Source: Thermococcus gammatolerans EJ3 (GTDB taxonomy: Archaea; Methanobacteriota_B; Thermococci; Thermococcales; Thermococcaceae). From it: 64,000 bases of DNA. Where the stretch lies: the NCBI RefSeq assembly GCF_000022365.1, contig NC_012804.1, forward strand, positions 558,001-622,000. The letters are read 5' to 3'. The notes under the pieces are model-generated. The model saw only the letters and a program-made list of their open reading frames with translations. It made no database searches and was not told where the DNA came from. Position 1 is the first letter of the stretch; every line of letters starts with the position of its first letter. Of this stretch, positions 10,370-19,744 are shown one piece after another. The position numbers were made by a program, and so were the translations under genes.

Positions 10370-11269
10370 ATGAAAAAGAGCACAGTTGCGGCGTTGACGC
10401 TGATCCTCCCTGGCATGGCCGCTTTCCTCTTCTTCAACATATACCCGATACTCTATTCGATTTACATCGCGTTCACGAACGCCCAGATGGGAAACTTTCC
10501 GACTCACAATCCATCGGCACCGCCCCTGAAGTTCGTCGGTCTCGACAACTTCAGATGGGCGCTCAACGATCCCGGCTTCAGGTCAGCTTTCCTCTGGACG
10601 TGGATCTTCGTGGCGACCAGCGTTACCCTCAAGGTCCTTGCGGGCATATTCCTCTCCGTCCTCTACAACAGCAAATACGTCATCGGGAAGTCCCTCTACC
10701 GGGCGCTCCTCATAATTCCCTGGGCCCTTCCTCTCCTGTTCTCGATCACGGTCTGGCGCTTCATGTTCGATCCGATATTCGGGCCCGTTAACATAATCCT
10801 CCGCGATTTTGGAGTTTCAAATCCCCCTGACTGGATAAACAACGCGACCTACGGCTTCATAGCCCTCAACATCATCGAGGTCTGGCTGGCTTACCCCTTC
10901 ATGATGACGGTGATAACCTCGGCCCTTCAATCGGTTCCGGATATACTGGTTGAGGCGGCCATAATAGACGGCGCCAACTACTGGCAGAGGCTCACCAAGG
11001 TTGTTCTGCCAATCGTGAGCAAGCCGATAGCCTTCGCGACCATACTAACGAGCGCCGCGAGCTTCCAGTACTTCCTTGTTCCCTTCCTCTACAACGGCTC
11101 CCTCTTTGAGGACAGGTTCCTGCTCCTCTACGGTTACCGGAAGGCATTTGGGGCGTCGGTTCCCCACTACGGCAGGGCTGCTGCCGTTCTCTTCATAGCC
11201 ACGCTGATCCTGGCGGTTTACATGTACATAAGCATGAAGATAACCAAACTGCAGGAGGGGGCGAGCTGA
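10370..11269 (+). CDS. malF: Maltodextrin ABC transporter permease MalF
   Basis: 299 residues with six hydrophobic segments. The cytoplasmic EAA loop that docks on MalK is visible as VEAAIIDGANYWQRLTKVVL (about residues 199-218). ATG 10370 has GAGGTGA at the right distance, so the upstream in-frame GTG (10361) is part of the ribosome binding site. It lacks the large extra loop found in bacterial MalF. The gene is 35 bases after malE, and its stop overlaps the start of malG. Confidence 0.92.
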   Translation: MKKSTVAALTLILPGMAAFLFFNIYPILYSIYIAFTNAQMGNFPTHNPSAPPLKFVGLDNFRWALNDPGFRSAFLWTWIFVATSVTLKVLAGIFLSVLYNSKYVIGKSLYRALLIIPWALPLLFSITVWRFMFDPIFGPVNIILRDFGVSNPPDWINNATYGFIALNIIEVWLAYPFMMTVITSALQSVPDILVEAAIIDGANYWQRLTKVVLPIVSKPIAFATILTSAASFQYFLVPFLYNGSLFEDRFLLLYGYRKAFGASVPHYGRAAAVLFIATLILAVYMYISMKITKLQEGAS

Positions 11270-12612
11270 TGTTCGATTTCCACTTCAGGAACAGAAGGGA
11301 GCTTTTTAAGGCCCTCCTCGCAACGGCCCTGGCTATAATCGTCATGGGTATAATTCTCTTTCCCGTGTATTATGTGTTCACGGTCTCACTTAAGCCCCAA
11401 GGAACGCTCGCCTCGACGTCTCTCGACCTCTTACCGGACCAGATGACACTCCAGAACTACAAAGAGGTAATGTTTGGCCACAAGGATGCGACCGTAAAGA
11501 CCAAGGTCTTCAACATAACTTCCTCAAGGGGCAAGCTCATCGGAACGGAATACACCATAGAGTACATGGACGGCGTGCTCTACGGGAAGTACAGAGGTCT
11601 GCCCCCCAGGTTCAATCTCAAGTATATCTCGCACCTAAAGGTTGAAGGGGCTAACAGAAGCGTCGAAAACGGCCAAGTGCAGTACCTCGGAGGCAAGTTC
11701 GTCTCTATGGATGCGAAGAGAATTATGGTCTCCTTAGCTTCCCTTAGGAGGGAGTACCTATATCTCACGGCCAAGGAAGTCAGGATAACCGTGAACGGCA
11801 AGACGGGCATTCCCCTCGATGGCTTCACCAAGGTCGGTAACAACACCTACGTTGGCAGGGACGTCACCCTCAAAATTCCGGACAGAGTTAGGCTTGACTC
11901 CGAGGAGGGACACTTTGAGGCCAGGGACTTCTACTACGTCTTCATCAACCAGATCGGCGGCGGTTTCTTTGGCTATCTCAAGAGAAGCCTGATCATAGCG
12001 TCCCTGACAGTCGTGCTAACGCTACTCTTCGCGGTTCCAGCCGCTTACGCCTTTTCGAGGCTCAAGTTCTTCGGCAGGGAGCACATCCTGTACTTTTACC
12101 TGATGTTCACGCAGGTTTCCGGAGGCCTTGGGATAGCCGGCTTGGTGGCCCTCTACGGAATGCTCGTTAAGCTCGACCTAACCAACAACATCTACGTCCT
12201 CCCCCTCATCTATGCCGCCGGTGGAGTTCCCTTCAACACGTGGCTCCTCAAGAGCTACCTCGACTCCATAAGTCCGGACTTCGACGAGGCCGCGCTGGTG
12301 GACGGTGCAAACTACCTCCAGATAATCTGGCACGTGCTACTGCCGATGGCCCTGCCCGGAATAGCTACCGTTGCCATCTTTGCATTCATAGGCGGCTGGA
12401 CCGAGCTCATTCTTGCAAGCCTTCTTATCGACAACGAAAGCAAATACCCGCTAACGGTGTGGCTTTACAGTATGCTCAACGATCTCAGGAACGTGTCGTG
12501 GAACCAGTTCTCCGCGGCGGCACTGCTCTTCGCGCTCCCCGTGTTCATAATGTTCCTGCTGGCCCAGAACTACATCAAGAGTGGCTTAACAGTTGGGGGT
12601 CTCAAGGAATGA
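11269..12612 (+). CDS. malG: Maltodextrin ABC transporter permease MalG with a large external insertion
   Basis: 447 residues, much longer than the usual MalG of about 280-300. After the first membrane helix (about 14-38) and the standard sequence SLKPQGTLASTSLDLLPDQM there is a hydrophilic stretch of roughly 150 residues (about 65-220, for example TSSRGKLIGTEYTIEYMDG and RREYLYLTAKEVRITVNG). The normal permease core then resumes with five helices and the EAA loop DEAALVDGANYLQIIWHVLL. By topology the insertion is outside the cell, beside the binding-protein docking face. It overlaps malF by one base (TGATG). Confidence 0.9.
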   Translation: MFDFHFRNRRELFKALLATALAIIVMGIILFPVYYVFTVSLKPQGTLASTSLDLLPDQMTLQNYKEVMFGHKDATVKTKVFNITSSRGKLIGTEYTIEYMDGVLYGKYRGLPPRFNLKYISHLKVEGANRSVENGQVQYLGGKFVSMDAKRIMVSLASLRREYLYLTAKEVRITVNGKTGIPLDGFTKVGNNTYVGRDVTLKIPDRVRLDSEEGHFEARDFYYVFINQIGGGFFGYLKRSLIIASLTVVLTLLFAVPAAYAFSRLKFFGREHILYFYLMFTQVSGGLGIAGLVALYGMLVKLDLTNNIYVLPLIYAAGGVPFNTWLLKSYLDSISPDFDEAALVDGANYLQIIWHVLLPMALPGIATVAIFAFIGGWTELILASLLIDNESKYPLTVWLYSMLNDLRNVSWNQFSAAALLFALPVFIMFLLAQNYIKSGLTVGGLKE

Positions 12613-12651
12613 TTTCGTTTTTTACGGCTTCGTATTCGGAGGTGTTGTGAG

Positions 12652-15600
12652 ATGGTACGGTGGAATAGAAAGCTTGCCCTTTCCCTGCTCCTGATCGGGG
12701 TTATGCTCGTGAGTGCGTTCGCTGTAAACCTGGGCGGTGCTAACGAGACCACTCCAAAGCCCCTGAACGTTATCATCGTCTGGCATCAGCACCAGCCCTT
12801 CTACTACGATCCAGTCCTCAACGTTTACACGAGGCCATGGGTAAGGTTGCATGCCGCCAACGACTACTGGAAGATGGCCCACTACCTGAGCGAGTATCCA
12901 GAAGTGCACGCCACAATCGACCTTTCCGGTTCCCTCATAGCTCAGATAGTGGACTACATGAACGGCCGGGAGGACACCCTTCAGCTCATCAGCTACAAGA
13001 TCGCGAACGGCGCTCCACTGAGCCTCGACGAAAAATGGCAGGTTCTCCAAGTCCCGGGTGGATTCTTCGACCACACGATCCCCTGGAACGGCGAGCCGGT
13101 AACCGATAGGGATGGAAACCCCACGAGAAAGTTCTGGAGGCACTACACCGAGCTCAAAGACAAGCTCATGAACGCGAAGAAGAAGTACTCAAACCTGTCC
13201 CTTGAGGAGCAGAAGGTTAAGATAACGGGCGAGTTCACGGAGCAGGACTACGTGGATCTGGCCGTTTATTTCAACTTGGCATGGATAGACTACGGCTATA
13301 TCGTGAGCCACCCCGAGCTGAAGGCCATCTACGATAGGGTGGATGAGGGCAACTACACAAGGGAGGATCTTAAAACCGTTCTGAACGCCCAGATGTGGCT
13401 TCTCAACCACACCTTCGAGGAGCACGAGAGGATAAACCTCCTCCTCGGCAACGGAAACGTCGAGGTCACGGTGGTTCCCTACGCCCACCCGATAGGGCCG
13501 ATCCTCAACGACTTTGGCTGGGAGGGTGACTTTGACGCACAGGTGAAGAAGGCGGACGAACTTTACCGCGAGTACATCGGGAACGGCACCGTTGCACCGA
13601 GGGGAGGCTGGGCCGCCGAATCGGCTCTAAACGATAAGACGCTCGAAATACTGGCTGACAACGGCTGGGAATGGGTAATGACCGATCAGATGGTGCTTGA
13701 AAGGATGGGAATTCCAAAGACCGTCGACAACTACTATCACCCCTGGGTGGCCCAGTTCGGCGACAGGAAGATATACCTCTTCCCGAGGAACCACGACCTC
13801 AGCGACAGGGTTGGCTTCCGCTACGCCGGCATGAACCAGTACCAGGCCGTTGAGGACTTCGTAAACGAGCTTCTTAAGATTCAGAAGCAGAACTACGACG
13901 GTTCCCTCGTCTACGTCATAACCCTCGACGGCGAGAACCCGTGGGAGCACTACCCCTACGACGGTCAGCTCTTCCTCACCCAGCTCTACAAGAGGCTCAC
14001 CGAACTCCAGGAGGCGGGCCTCATAAGAACGCTGACGCCGAGCGAGTACATCCAGCTCTACGGGGACAAGGCCAAGGTTTTAACACCCAAGATGATGGAG
14101 CGCCTCGATTTTACCAGTGAGGAGCGAGTTAAGGCCCTTCTGAAGGCCCAGAGCCTCAACGAGCTCTACGATATGGCCGGGATAAATGAGGAGATGCAGT
14201 GGCCCGAGAGCAGCTGGATAGATGGAACACTCTCAACGTGGATCGGTGAGCCCCAGGAGAACTACGCCTGGTACTGGCTTTATCTTGCCAGAAAGACCCT
14301 CATGGAGCACAACGCTTCGATGGGCCTTGCTAGGTGGGAGAACGCCAACGAGTACCTACTCAGGGCCGAGGGAAGCGACTGGTTCTGGTGGTATGGCAAG
14401 GATCAGGACAGCGGGCAGGATTACGCCTTCGACCGCTACTTCAAAGCCTACCTCTACGAGATCTACCGCCTCGCGAACGTGACCCCGCCGGATTACCTCT
14501 ACGGCAACTATTATCCTGATGGCGAGCCCTACCTCAGGAGGGCCCTCGACGGACTCAAGGAGGGCCAGGTAAGGACGTACTCAAGCCTCTCCCCCCTTGC
14601 CGAGAACGTTAGCGTTTACTTCGACGGTGAGGGGCTTCACTTTGTTCTCAACGGCAACCTGAGCGAGTTTGAGGTGAGCCTGTACGAGGTGAACAGGCAC
14701 GTTGGGAACACCTTCACCCTGCTCCAGAGCAGACCGGACGAGCTGAGCTATTCAACTTGGCCGTTCTCAAAGGACAGCGTCGGTCTAATGATAACCAAGC
14801 ATATCGTTTACAGAAACGGCACGGCCGAGCTCTACAACGCAACCGACTACGATAACTCAACCCTCCTCGGCAACCTTACGGTGAAGAAGACCGAAGACTC
14901 AGTGGATATCACGGTGCCCTTCGACAACCTCGAGAGCCCCAGCGACTTCTATTTCGCGGTGTCGACCGTGAGAAACGGCAGCCTCGAGGTTATCAGCACA
15001 CCCGTTGAGCTCAAGCTTCCAACCCAGGTTAAGGGCGCGATCATAGCCGACATAAAGGATCCTGAAGGGGACGACCACGGCCCGGGAACCTACACCTACC
15101 CAACGGATGGGGTCTTCAAGCCCGGCGTCTTCGATCTCCTCCGCTTCAGACTCCTCGAAGGAGCCGACGGCTACATCATGGAGTTCTACTTCAAGAACCT
15201 TGGCGACAATCCCTGGAACGGGCCGAACGGATTCAGTCTGCAGATAATTGAGGTTTACCTCGACTACAAACCCGGCGGGAACACTTCTGCAATAAAAATG
15301 TTCCCGGATGGCCCCGGTGCGAACGTTAACCTCGACCCAGAGCATCCGTGGGACGTGGCGTTCAGAATAGCTGGCTGGGACTACGGCAACCTCATCGTCC
15401 TGCCGAACGGTACGGTTTACCAGGGTGAGATGAAGATCTCGACCGATCCAACCAAGAACGCCATAATAGTCAAGATCCCGAAGAAGTACATAAAGATTGA
15501 CGAGGACTACGGACTCTGGGGAGACGTCCTGACTGGATCGCAGGATGGCTATGGTCCTGACAAGTGGAGACCGGTAGCTGTTACGGCCGAGCAGTGGAAG

Positions 15601-16791
15601 GTCGGAGGCGGAGATCCAGACGCCATCATAGCGGGCGTTGAGCCAAGGGTGATGGATGAACTCGTGCCGCCTGGCTTTAAACCAACTCAGGAGCAGCAGC
15701 TGAGCTCCTACGATGCCGAGAACGGAAAGCGCGCGACAGTTAAGGCGATTTCCCTCCTCAAGACCGGTATAGTCGTCAAGGATCCGGAGGGAGATGATCA
15801 CGGTCCAGGAACTTACACATATCCAACTGACCCCGTCTTCGTTCCAGGCGCCTTTGATCTCCTCAAGTTTAAAATGGTGAACGAAAGCGACTACTGGCAT
15901 CTTGAGTTTTACTTCAAGGATCTCGGTGACAATCCCTGGAACGGGCCGAACGGATTCAGCCTCCAGATAATCGAGGCATACTTCGACTTCAAGGACGGAG
16001 GCAACACTTCCGCTATAAAGATGTTCCCCGACGGGCCAGGTGCCAACGTTGATCTCGATCCAAGCCATCCCTGGGATCTCGCCCTTAGAATAGCTGGCTG
16101 GGACTACGGTAACTTAATTGTTCTCCCAAACGGGACCGTTTACCAGGGTGAGATGAAGATCTCGGCCGATCCAACCAAGAACGCGATAATCGTAGAGCTC
16201 CCTAAGAGGTACCTCAGGGTCAACCGGGAGTACGGCCTCTACGCCTCAATACTCACGGGAAGCCAAGACGGTTACGGTCCTGACAAGTGGAGACCAGTAG
16301 CTGTTACGGCCGAGCAGTGGAAGGTTGGTGGAGGGGATCCTGATGCCATCATAGCCGGCGTCGAGCCAAGGGTGATGGACGAGCTCGTCCCGCCCGGCTT
16401 CAAACCCACTCAGGAGCAGCAGCTGAGCTCTTATGATGCCGAGAACGGAAAGAGGGCCACGGTGCTGATGATAACCCTCATCAAGGGCACATCCACTGGT
16501 GGAGGCACTACCACAACAACCACTACACCCAGTCCAACGACCACCACGACTACTTCAACTACCACTATATCAACCACAACAACCACGTCCTCCTCGGGAG
16601 GTGGCACCAGCTCTGGGCCAACAACTACGACGACGAGTACCACTACAACTTCAACGACCACAACCACCACTACACCCACCACTACCACAACGTCGACGAC
16701 AACTTCAAAGAAGGGCGGCTGGAAGCTCTGTGGGCCCGCTGTGATAGTGGGCCTTGCCCTAATGCCGCTCCTTCTACGGAGGAAGCTCTGA
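12652..16791 (+). CDS. apu: Extracellular type II amylopullulanase, GH57
   Basis: 1379 residues. A signal peptide (about 1-29) is followed by the GH57 barrel with HQHQP (residues 45-49), the nucleophile region GGWAAESAL (E323) and the acid/base region TLDGENPWEHY (D426). A duplicated beta module with the DOMON/glucodextranase look follows (about residues 803-1280), then a Thr/Ser-rich stalk (about 1283-1355) and a C-terminal KLCGPAVIVGLALMPLLLRR, which fits the Thermococcales CGP-CTERM surface-sorting signal. GH57 amylopullulanases cut both alpha-1,4 and alpha-1,6 links in starch and pullulan. The enzyme is probably held on the cell surface next to the MalEFGK importer. Confidence 0.93.
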   Translation: MVRWNRKLALSLLLIGVMLVSAFAVNLGGANETTPKPLNVIIVWHQHQPFYYDPVLNVYTRPWVRLHAANDYWKMAHYLSEYPEVHATIDLSGSLIAQIVDYMNGREDTLQLISYKIANGAPLSLDEKWQVLQVPGGFFDHTIPWNGEPVTDRDGNPTRKFWRHYTELKDKLMNAKKKYSNLSLEEQKVKITGEFTEQDYVDLAVYFNLAWIDYGYIVSHPELKAIYDRVDEGNYTREDLKTVLNAQMWLLNHTFEEHERINLLLGNGNVEVTVVPYAHPIGPILNDFGWEGDFDAQVKKADELYREYIGNGTVAPRGGWAAESALNDKTLEILADNGWEWVMTDQMVLERMGIPKTVDNYYHPWVAQFGDRKIYLFPRNHDLSDRVGFRYAGMNQYQAVEDFVNELLKIQKQNYDGSLVYVITLDGENPWEHYPYDGQLFLTQLYKRLTELQEAGLIRTLTPSEYIQLYGDKAKVLTPKMMERLDFTSEERVKALLKAQSLNELYDMAGINEEMQWPESSWIDGTLSTWIGEPQENYAWYWLYLARKTLMEHNASMGLARWENANEYLLRAEGSDWFWWYGKDQDSGQDYAFDRYFKAYLYEIYRLANVTPPDYLYGNYYPDGEPYLRRALDGLKEGQVRTYSSLSPLAENVSVYFDGEGLHFVLNGNLSEFEVSLYEVNRHVGNTFTLLQSRPDELSYSTWPFSKDSVGLMITKHIVYRNGTAELYNATDYDNSTLLGNLTVKKTEDSVDITVPFDNLESPSDFYFAVSTVRNGSLEVISTPVELKLPTQVKGAIIADIKDPEGDDHGPGTYTYPTDGVFKPGVFDLLRFRLLEGADGYIMEFYFKNLGDNPWNGPNGFSLQIIEVYLDYKPGGNTSAIKMFPDGPGANVNLDPEHPWDVAFRIAGWDYGNLIVLPNGTVYQGEMKISTDPTKNAIIVKIPKKYIKIDEDYGLWGDVLTGSQDGYGPDKWRPVAVTAEQWKVGGGDPDAIIAGVEPRVMDELVPPGFKPTQEQQLSSYDAENGKRATVKAISLLKTGIVVKDPEGDDHGPGTYTYPTDPVFVPGAFDLLKFKMVNESDYWHLEFYFKDLGDNPWNGPNGFSLQIIEAYFDFKDGGNTSAIKMFPDGPGANVDLDPSHPWDLALRIAGWDYGNLIVLPNGTVYQGEMKISADPTKNAIIVELPKRYLRVNREYGLYASILTGSQDGYGPDKWRPVAVTAEQWKVGGGDPDAIIAGVEPRVMDELVPPGFKPTQEQQLSSYDAENGKRATVLMITLIKGTSTGGGTTTTTTTPSPTTTTTTSTTTISTTTTTSSSGGGTSSGPTTTTTSTTTTSTTTTTTTPTTTTTSTTTSKKGGWKLCGPAVIVGLALMPLLLRRKL
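15058..16491 (+). repeat. Tandem duplication inside the amylopullulanase gene (two units, 723-base period)
   Basis: The segment starting at GATCCTGAAGGGGACGACC (15058) recurs at GATCCGGAGGGAGATGATC (15781), so each unit codes for about 241 residues. Conservation is patchy at the DNA level. Stretches such as PNGTVYQGEMKIS and GYGPDKWRPVAVTAEQWKVG are almost identical in both units, whereas the unit starts and edges differ. This suggests either gene conversion or strong selection on those segments, probably a glucan-binding or support face. Confidence 0.9.
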
Positions 16792-16820
16792 CCTTTTTAC
16801 ACATTTTTGGAGGTGATCCA

Positions 16821-17939
16821 ATGGCCGAAGTCGTGCTCAGGGGCGTGTGGAAGCGGTTTGGTGAGGTTGTTGCGGTTAGGGATATGAACCTTCACGTTAA
16901 GGATGGGGAGTTCATGATCCTTCTCGGGCCAAGCGGGTGCGGAAAGACGACGACGCTGAGGATGATAGCAGGCTTAGAAGAGCCTACGAAGGGACAGATA
17001 TACATCGGAGACAAGCTCGTTGCAGACCCCGAGAAGGGTGTTTTCGTCCCGCCGAGGGATAGGGACATCGCCATGGTCTTCCAGAGTTATGCTTTATACC
17101 CTCACATGACGGTTTATGATAACATTGCATTCCCGCTCAAGCTTAGAAAAGTACCAAAACAAGAAATCGACAGAAGAGTTAGGGAAGTTGCGGAAATGCT
17201 TGGACTAACAGAACTCCTCAACAGGAAGCCGAGGGAGTTGAGCGGTGGCCAGAAGCAGAGGGTAGCCCTCGGGAGAGCAATAGTTAGAAAACCCAAGGTT
17301 TTCCTGATGGACGAGCCGCTGAGCAACCTCGACGCCAAACTCAGGGTTAAAATGCGTGCTGAGTTGAAGAAGTTGCAGAGGCAGCTTGGGGTTACTACGA
17401 TTTACGTTACACACGATCAGGTTGAGGCAATGACAATGGGTGACAGGATTGCTGTGATAAATCAGGGTGTTCTGCAGCAGGTGGGAACTCCTGATGAGGT
17501 TTACGACAGGCCGGCTAATACGTTTGTTGCGGGCTTTATAGGCTCGCCGCCGATGAATTTCATGGATGCCACCATAACTGAGGATGGGTTTGCGGACTTC
17601 GGGGAGTTTAGACTTAAACTCCTGCCTGAGCATGTGGAGGTGCTGAGGGATAAAAACCTCCTCGGGAGGGATGTCATTTTTGGCATAAGGCCCGAGGACA
17701 TTTATGATGCCATGTTCGCCCAGGTCAAGGTGCCGGGGGAGAACATGGTGAGGGCGATGGTGGAGATTATTGAGAACCTCGGAAGCGAGAAGATAGTCCA
17801 CCTCCGCGTTGGGGGGATAACCTTCCTTGGCTCCTTCCGCTCGGAATCTAAAGTGAGGGAAGGGCAGGAGGTCGATGTTGTCTTCGACATGAGGAAGGCC
17901 CACATCTTCGAGAGGAAAAGCGGAAAAGCAATATTTTAA
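16821..17939 (+). CDS. malK: Maltodextrin ABC transporter ATP-binding protein MalK
   Basis: 372 residues with a complete ABC ATPase: Walker A GPSGCGKTT, Q-loop FQSYALYPHMTVYDN, signature LSGGQKQRVALGRA, Walker B VFLMDEPLSNLD and H-loop YVTHDQ. The C-terminal OB-type regulatory domain (about 240-372) is typical of MalK/UgpC. It energises MalFG. GGAGGTGAT lies just before ATG 16821. The stretch from about 17085 to 17530 uses more A/T-ending codons (AAA, GAA, AGA) than the flanking sequence, which might reflect recombination with a paralogous ABC ATPase gene. Confidence 0.93.
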   Translation: MAEVVLRGVWKRFGEVVAVRDMNLHVKDGEFMILLGPSGCGKTTTLRMIAGLEEPTKGQIYIGDKLVADPEKGVFVPPRDRDIAMVFQSYALYPHMTVYDNIAFPLKLRKVPKQEIDRRVREVAEMLGLTELLNRKPRELSGGQKQRVALGRAIVRKPKVFLMDEPLSNLDAKLRVKMRAELKKLQRQLGVTTIYVTHDQVEAMTMGDRIAVINQGVLQQVGTPDEVYDRPANTFVAGFIGSPPMNFMDATITEDGFADFGEFRLKLLPEHVEVLRDKNLLGRDVIFGIRPEDIYDAMFAQVKVPGENMVRAMVEIIENLGSEKIVHLRVGGITFLGSFRSESKVREGQEVDVVFDMRKAHIFERKSGKAIF

Positions 17940-17961
17940 ACCTCGCCTTCCTTCTTTTTTC

Positions 17962-18360
17962 ATGCTTGAGAAACTGGCGGAGTTCATAGCGGAGAACTTC
18001 TCACAGGGAAAGGCCGTTGAGCTTGGCATAGGCTTCCAGACGAAGGTAGCTTTAAGGCTGATAGAGCTCGGCTACGACGTTCTGGCGATAGACTGGAACG
18101 AAAAAGCTGTGGAGAACGCGAGAAGAGCGGGCATAAAAGCGGTCCGCGACGACCTCTTTAGGCCGAGGCTCAGCCTTTACAGGGACGCGGTCCTTCTCTA
18201 CTCAGTAAGGCCAACGCCCGAGATAATGGAGCCCATCGTCGAGCTGAGCCGAAAAGTGAACGTTCCCCTCGTAGTTCTGCCCCTGAGCGGTGATTCCGTG
18301 CCCAGACCGCTGAGGCTCGTGAACTACAAAGGACTGGCGATATACGTTTATAAGCCGTGA
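17962..18360 (+). CDS. UPF0146 family protein
   Basis: 132 residues resembling a minimal Rossmann/methyltransferase fold: AVELGIGFQTKVALRLIELG at residues 18-37 and VLAIDWNEKAVENARRAGIK after it. It lacks the usual GxGxG loop, and there is no obvious catalytic motif further on. The match is to the small archaeal UPF0146 family of unknown function. A TATA-like TTTTAAACC ends about 20 bases before the ATG and no ribosome binding site is seen, so the mRNA is probably leaderless. Confidence 0.8.
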   Translation: MLEKLAEFIAENFSQGKAVELGIGFQTKVALRLIELGYDVLAIDWNEKAVENARRAGIKAVRDDLFRPRLSLYRDAVLLYSVRPTPEIMEPIVELSRKVNVPLVVLPLSGDSVPRPLRLVNYKGLAIYVYKP

Positions 18361-18382
18361 GGGAACTAAGGGCGGTGGTGGT

Positions 18383-19744
18383 ATGAGGCTCTTCGGCACC
18401 GCGGGAATTCGGGGGAGGCTCTGGGAGAAGGTGACGCCCGAGCTCGCATTGAAGGTCGGAATGGCGATTGGAACGTACAAAGGTGGAACGGCTGTCGTCG
18501 CGAGGGACGGGAGGACTTCAAGCGTTATGCTCAAGAACGCGGTGATAAGCGGTCTGCTCGCGAGCGGAATGGAGGTTTTAGATGCCGATTTGATTCCAAC
18601 ACCGGCCCTGGCCTGGGCCACCCGGGAGCACGGCGACGCTGGAGTTATGATTACCGCGAGCCACAATCCGCCGACAGACAACGGTATAAAGGTCTTCAAC
18701 GGCGATGGGACGGAGTTCTACGTGGAACAGGAGAAGGAGCTTGAGGGGATAGTCTTCTCCGGGAACTTCAGGAGGGCTGAGTGGAACGAGATTAAAACCG
18801 TTAAGCCCCTCGACGTTATAGACGACTACATCGGAGCGGTTCTTGACTTCGTGAACCACGAGACGGGCCTTAAAGTTCTCTACGACGGGGCCAACGGCTC
18901 AGGGAGCGTTTTAGCGCCTTACCTGCTCCGCGAGATGGGGGCCAAGGTTATAAGCGTGAACGCCCACGTTGACGGCCACTTCCCGGGAAGGAGGCCCGAG
19001 CCGCGCTATGAAAACATCGCCTATCTCGGGGAGCTTGTTAAAGAACTCGGCGTTGATTTGGCGATAGCGCAGGACGGAGACGCCGACAGGATAGCGGTCT
19101 TCGACGAGAGGGGCAACTACGTTGACGAGGATACGGTTATAGCGCTCTTCGCCAAGCACTACGTTGAAGAGAACGGCGGGGGAACGGTTGTTACCTCGAT
19201 AAACACCGGCTCAAGGATAGACGAGGTCGTCGAGAGGGCAGGGGGAAAGGTCGTTAGAGTTCCCCTTGGCCAGCCCCATGACGGCATAAAGAAATACGGA
19301 GCCATCTTCGCCGGCGAACCCTGGAAGCTCGTCCATCCAAAGTTCGGCAACTGGATTGACAGCTTCGTGACGATGGCGCTCCTGATTAAGATGATTGACG
19401 AGAACGGCCCCCTCTCAAAGCTCGTCTCGGAGATTCCGGTCTATTACCTGAGGAAGGAGAACGTTCCGTGCCCGGACGGGCTTAAGGGGAAGGTCGTTGA
19501 GAGGGCCAGGGAAGAGCTTGAGAAGGCCTTGGGAGAGGAAATCAAGGAAATTCTCACGATTTCGGGCTACCGCTTCCAGCTGAGGGACGGCTCATGGGTT
19601 CTCGTCAGGCCAAGCGGGACGGAGCCGAAGATTCGCGTTGTCGTCGAGGGGCCAAGCGAAAAAAGAAGGGACGAACTCTTCGAGTTAGCTTACAAAACGG
19701 TTGCAAAAGAAGTGGAAAAGCTCAAACGAAGCGCGCGGGTCTGA
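18383..19744 (+). CDS. Phosphohexomutase (phosphoglucosamine/phosphomannomutase type)
   Basis: 453 residues. Four-domain alpha-D-phosphohexomutase signatures are present: MRLFGTAGIRG, the phosphoserine loop VMITASHNPP (about residues 89-98), the metal site QDGDADRIAVFDE, the sugar loop GEPWK, and the phosphate-binding VRPSGTEPKIRVVVEG near the end. It interconverts hexose 1- and 6-phosphates. The exact sugar (glucosamine, mannose or glucose) cannot be settled from motifs. It has a GGTGGTGGT leader just after the UPF0146 gene and converges on the metallo-hydrolase gene with a 23-base overlap. Confidence 0.88.
   Translation: MRLFGTAGIRGRLWEKVTPELALKVGMAIGTYKGGTAVVARDGRTSSVMLKNAVISGLLASGMEVLDADLIPTPALAWATREHGDAGVMITASHNPPTDNGIKVFNGDGTEFYVEQEKELEGIVFSGNFRRAEWNEIKTVKPLDVIDDYIGAVLDFVNHETGLKVLYDGANGSGSVLAPYLLREMGAKVISVNAHVDGHFPGRRPEPRYENIAYLGELVKELGVDLAIAQDGDADRIAVFDERGNYVDEDTVIALFAKHYVEENGGGTVVTSINTGSRIDEVVERAGGKVVRVPLGQPHDGIKKYGAIFAGEPWKLVHPKFGNWIDSFVTMALLIKMIDENGPLSKLVSEIPVYYLRKENVPCPDGLKGKVVERAREELEKALGEEIKEILTISGYRFQLRDGSWVLVRPSGTEPKIRVVVEGPSEKRRDELFELAYKTVAKEVEKLKRSARV

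Noticed and set aside
14899-16068. Long minus-strand open frame opposite the amylopullulanase gene
   Set aside because: It is a shadow caused by strong codon bias of the GC-rich sense strand; it has no start context or promoter.
16499-16710. ACC/ACA-rich repeat in the amylopullulanase gene as a non-coding repeat
   Set aside because: It encodes the Thr-rich stalk in frame before the C-terminal anchor.
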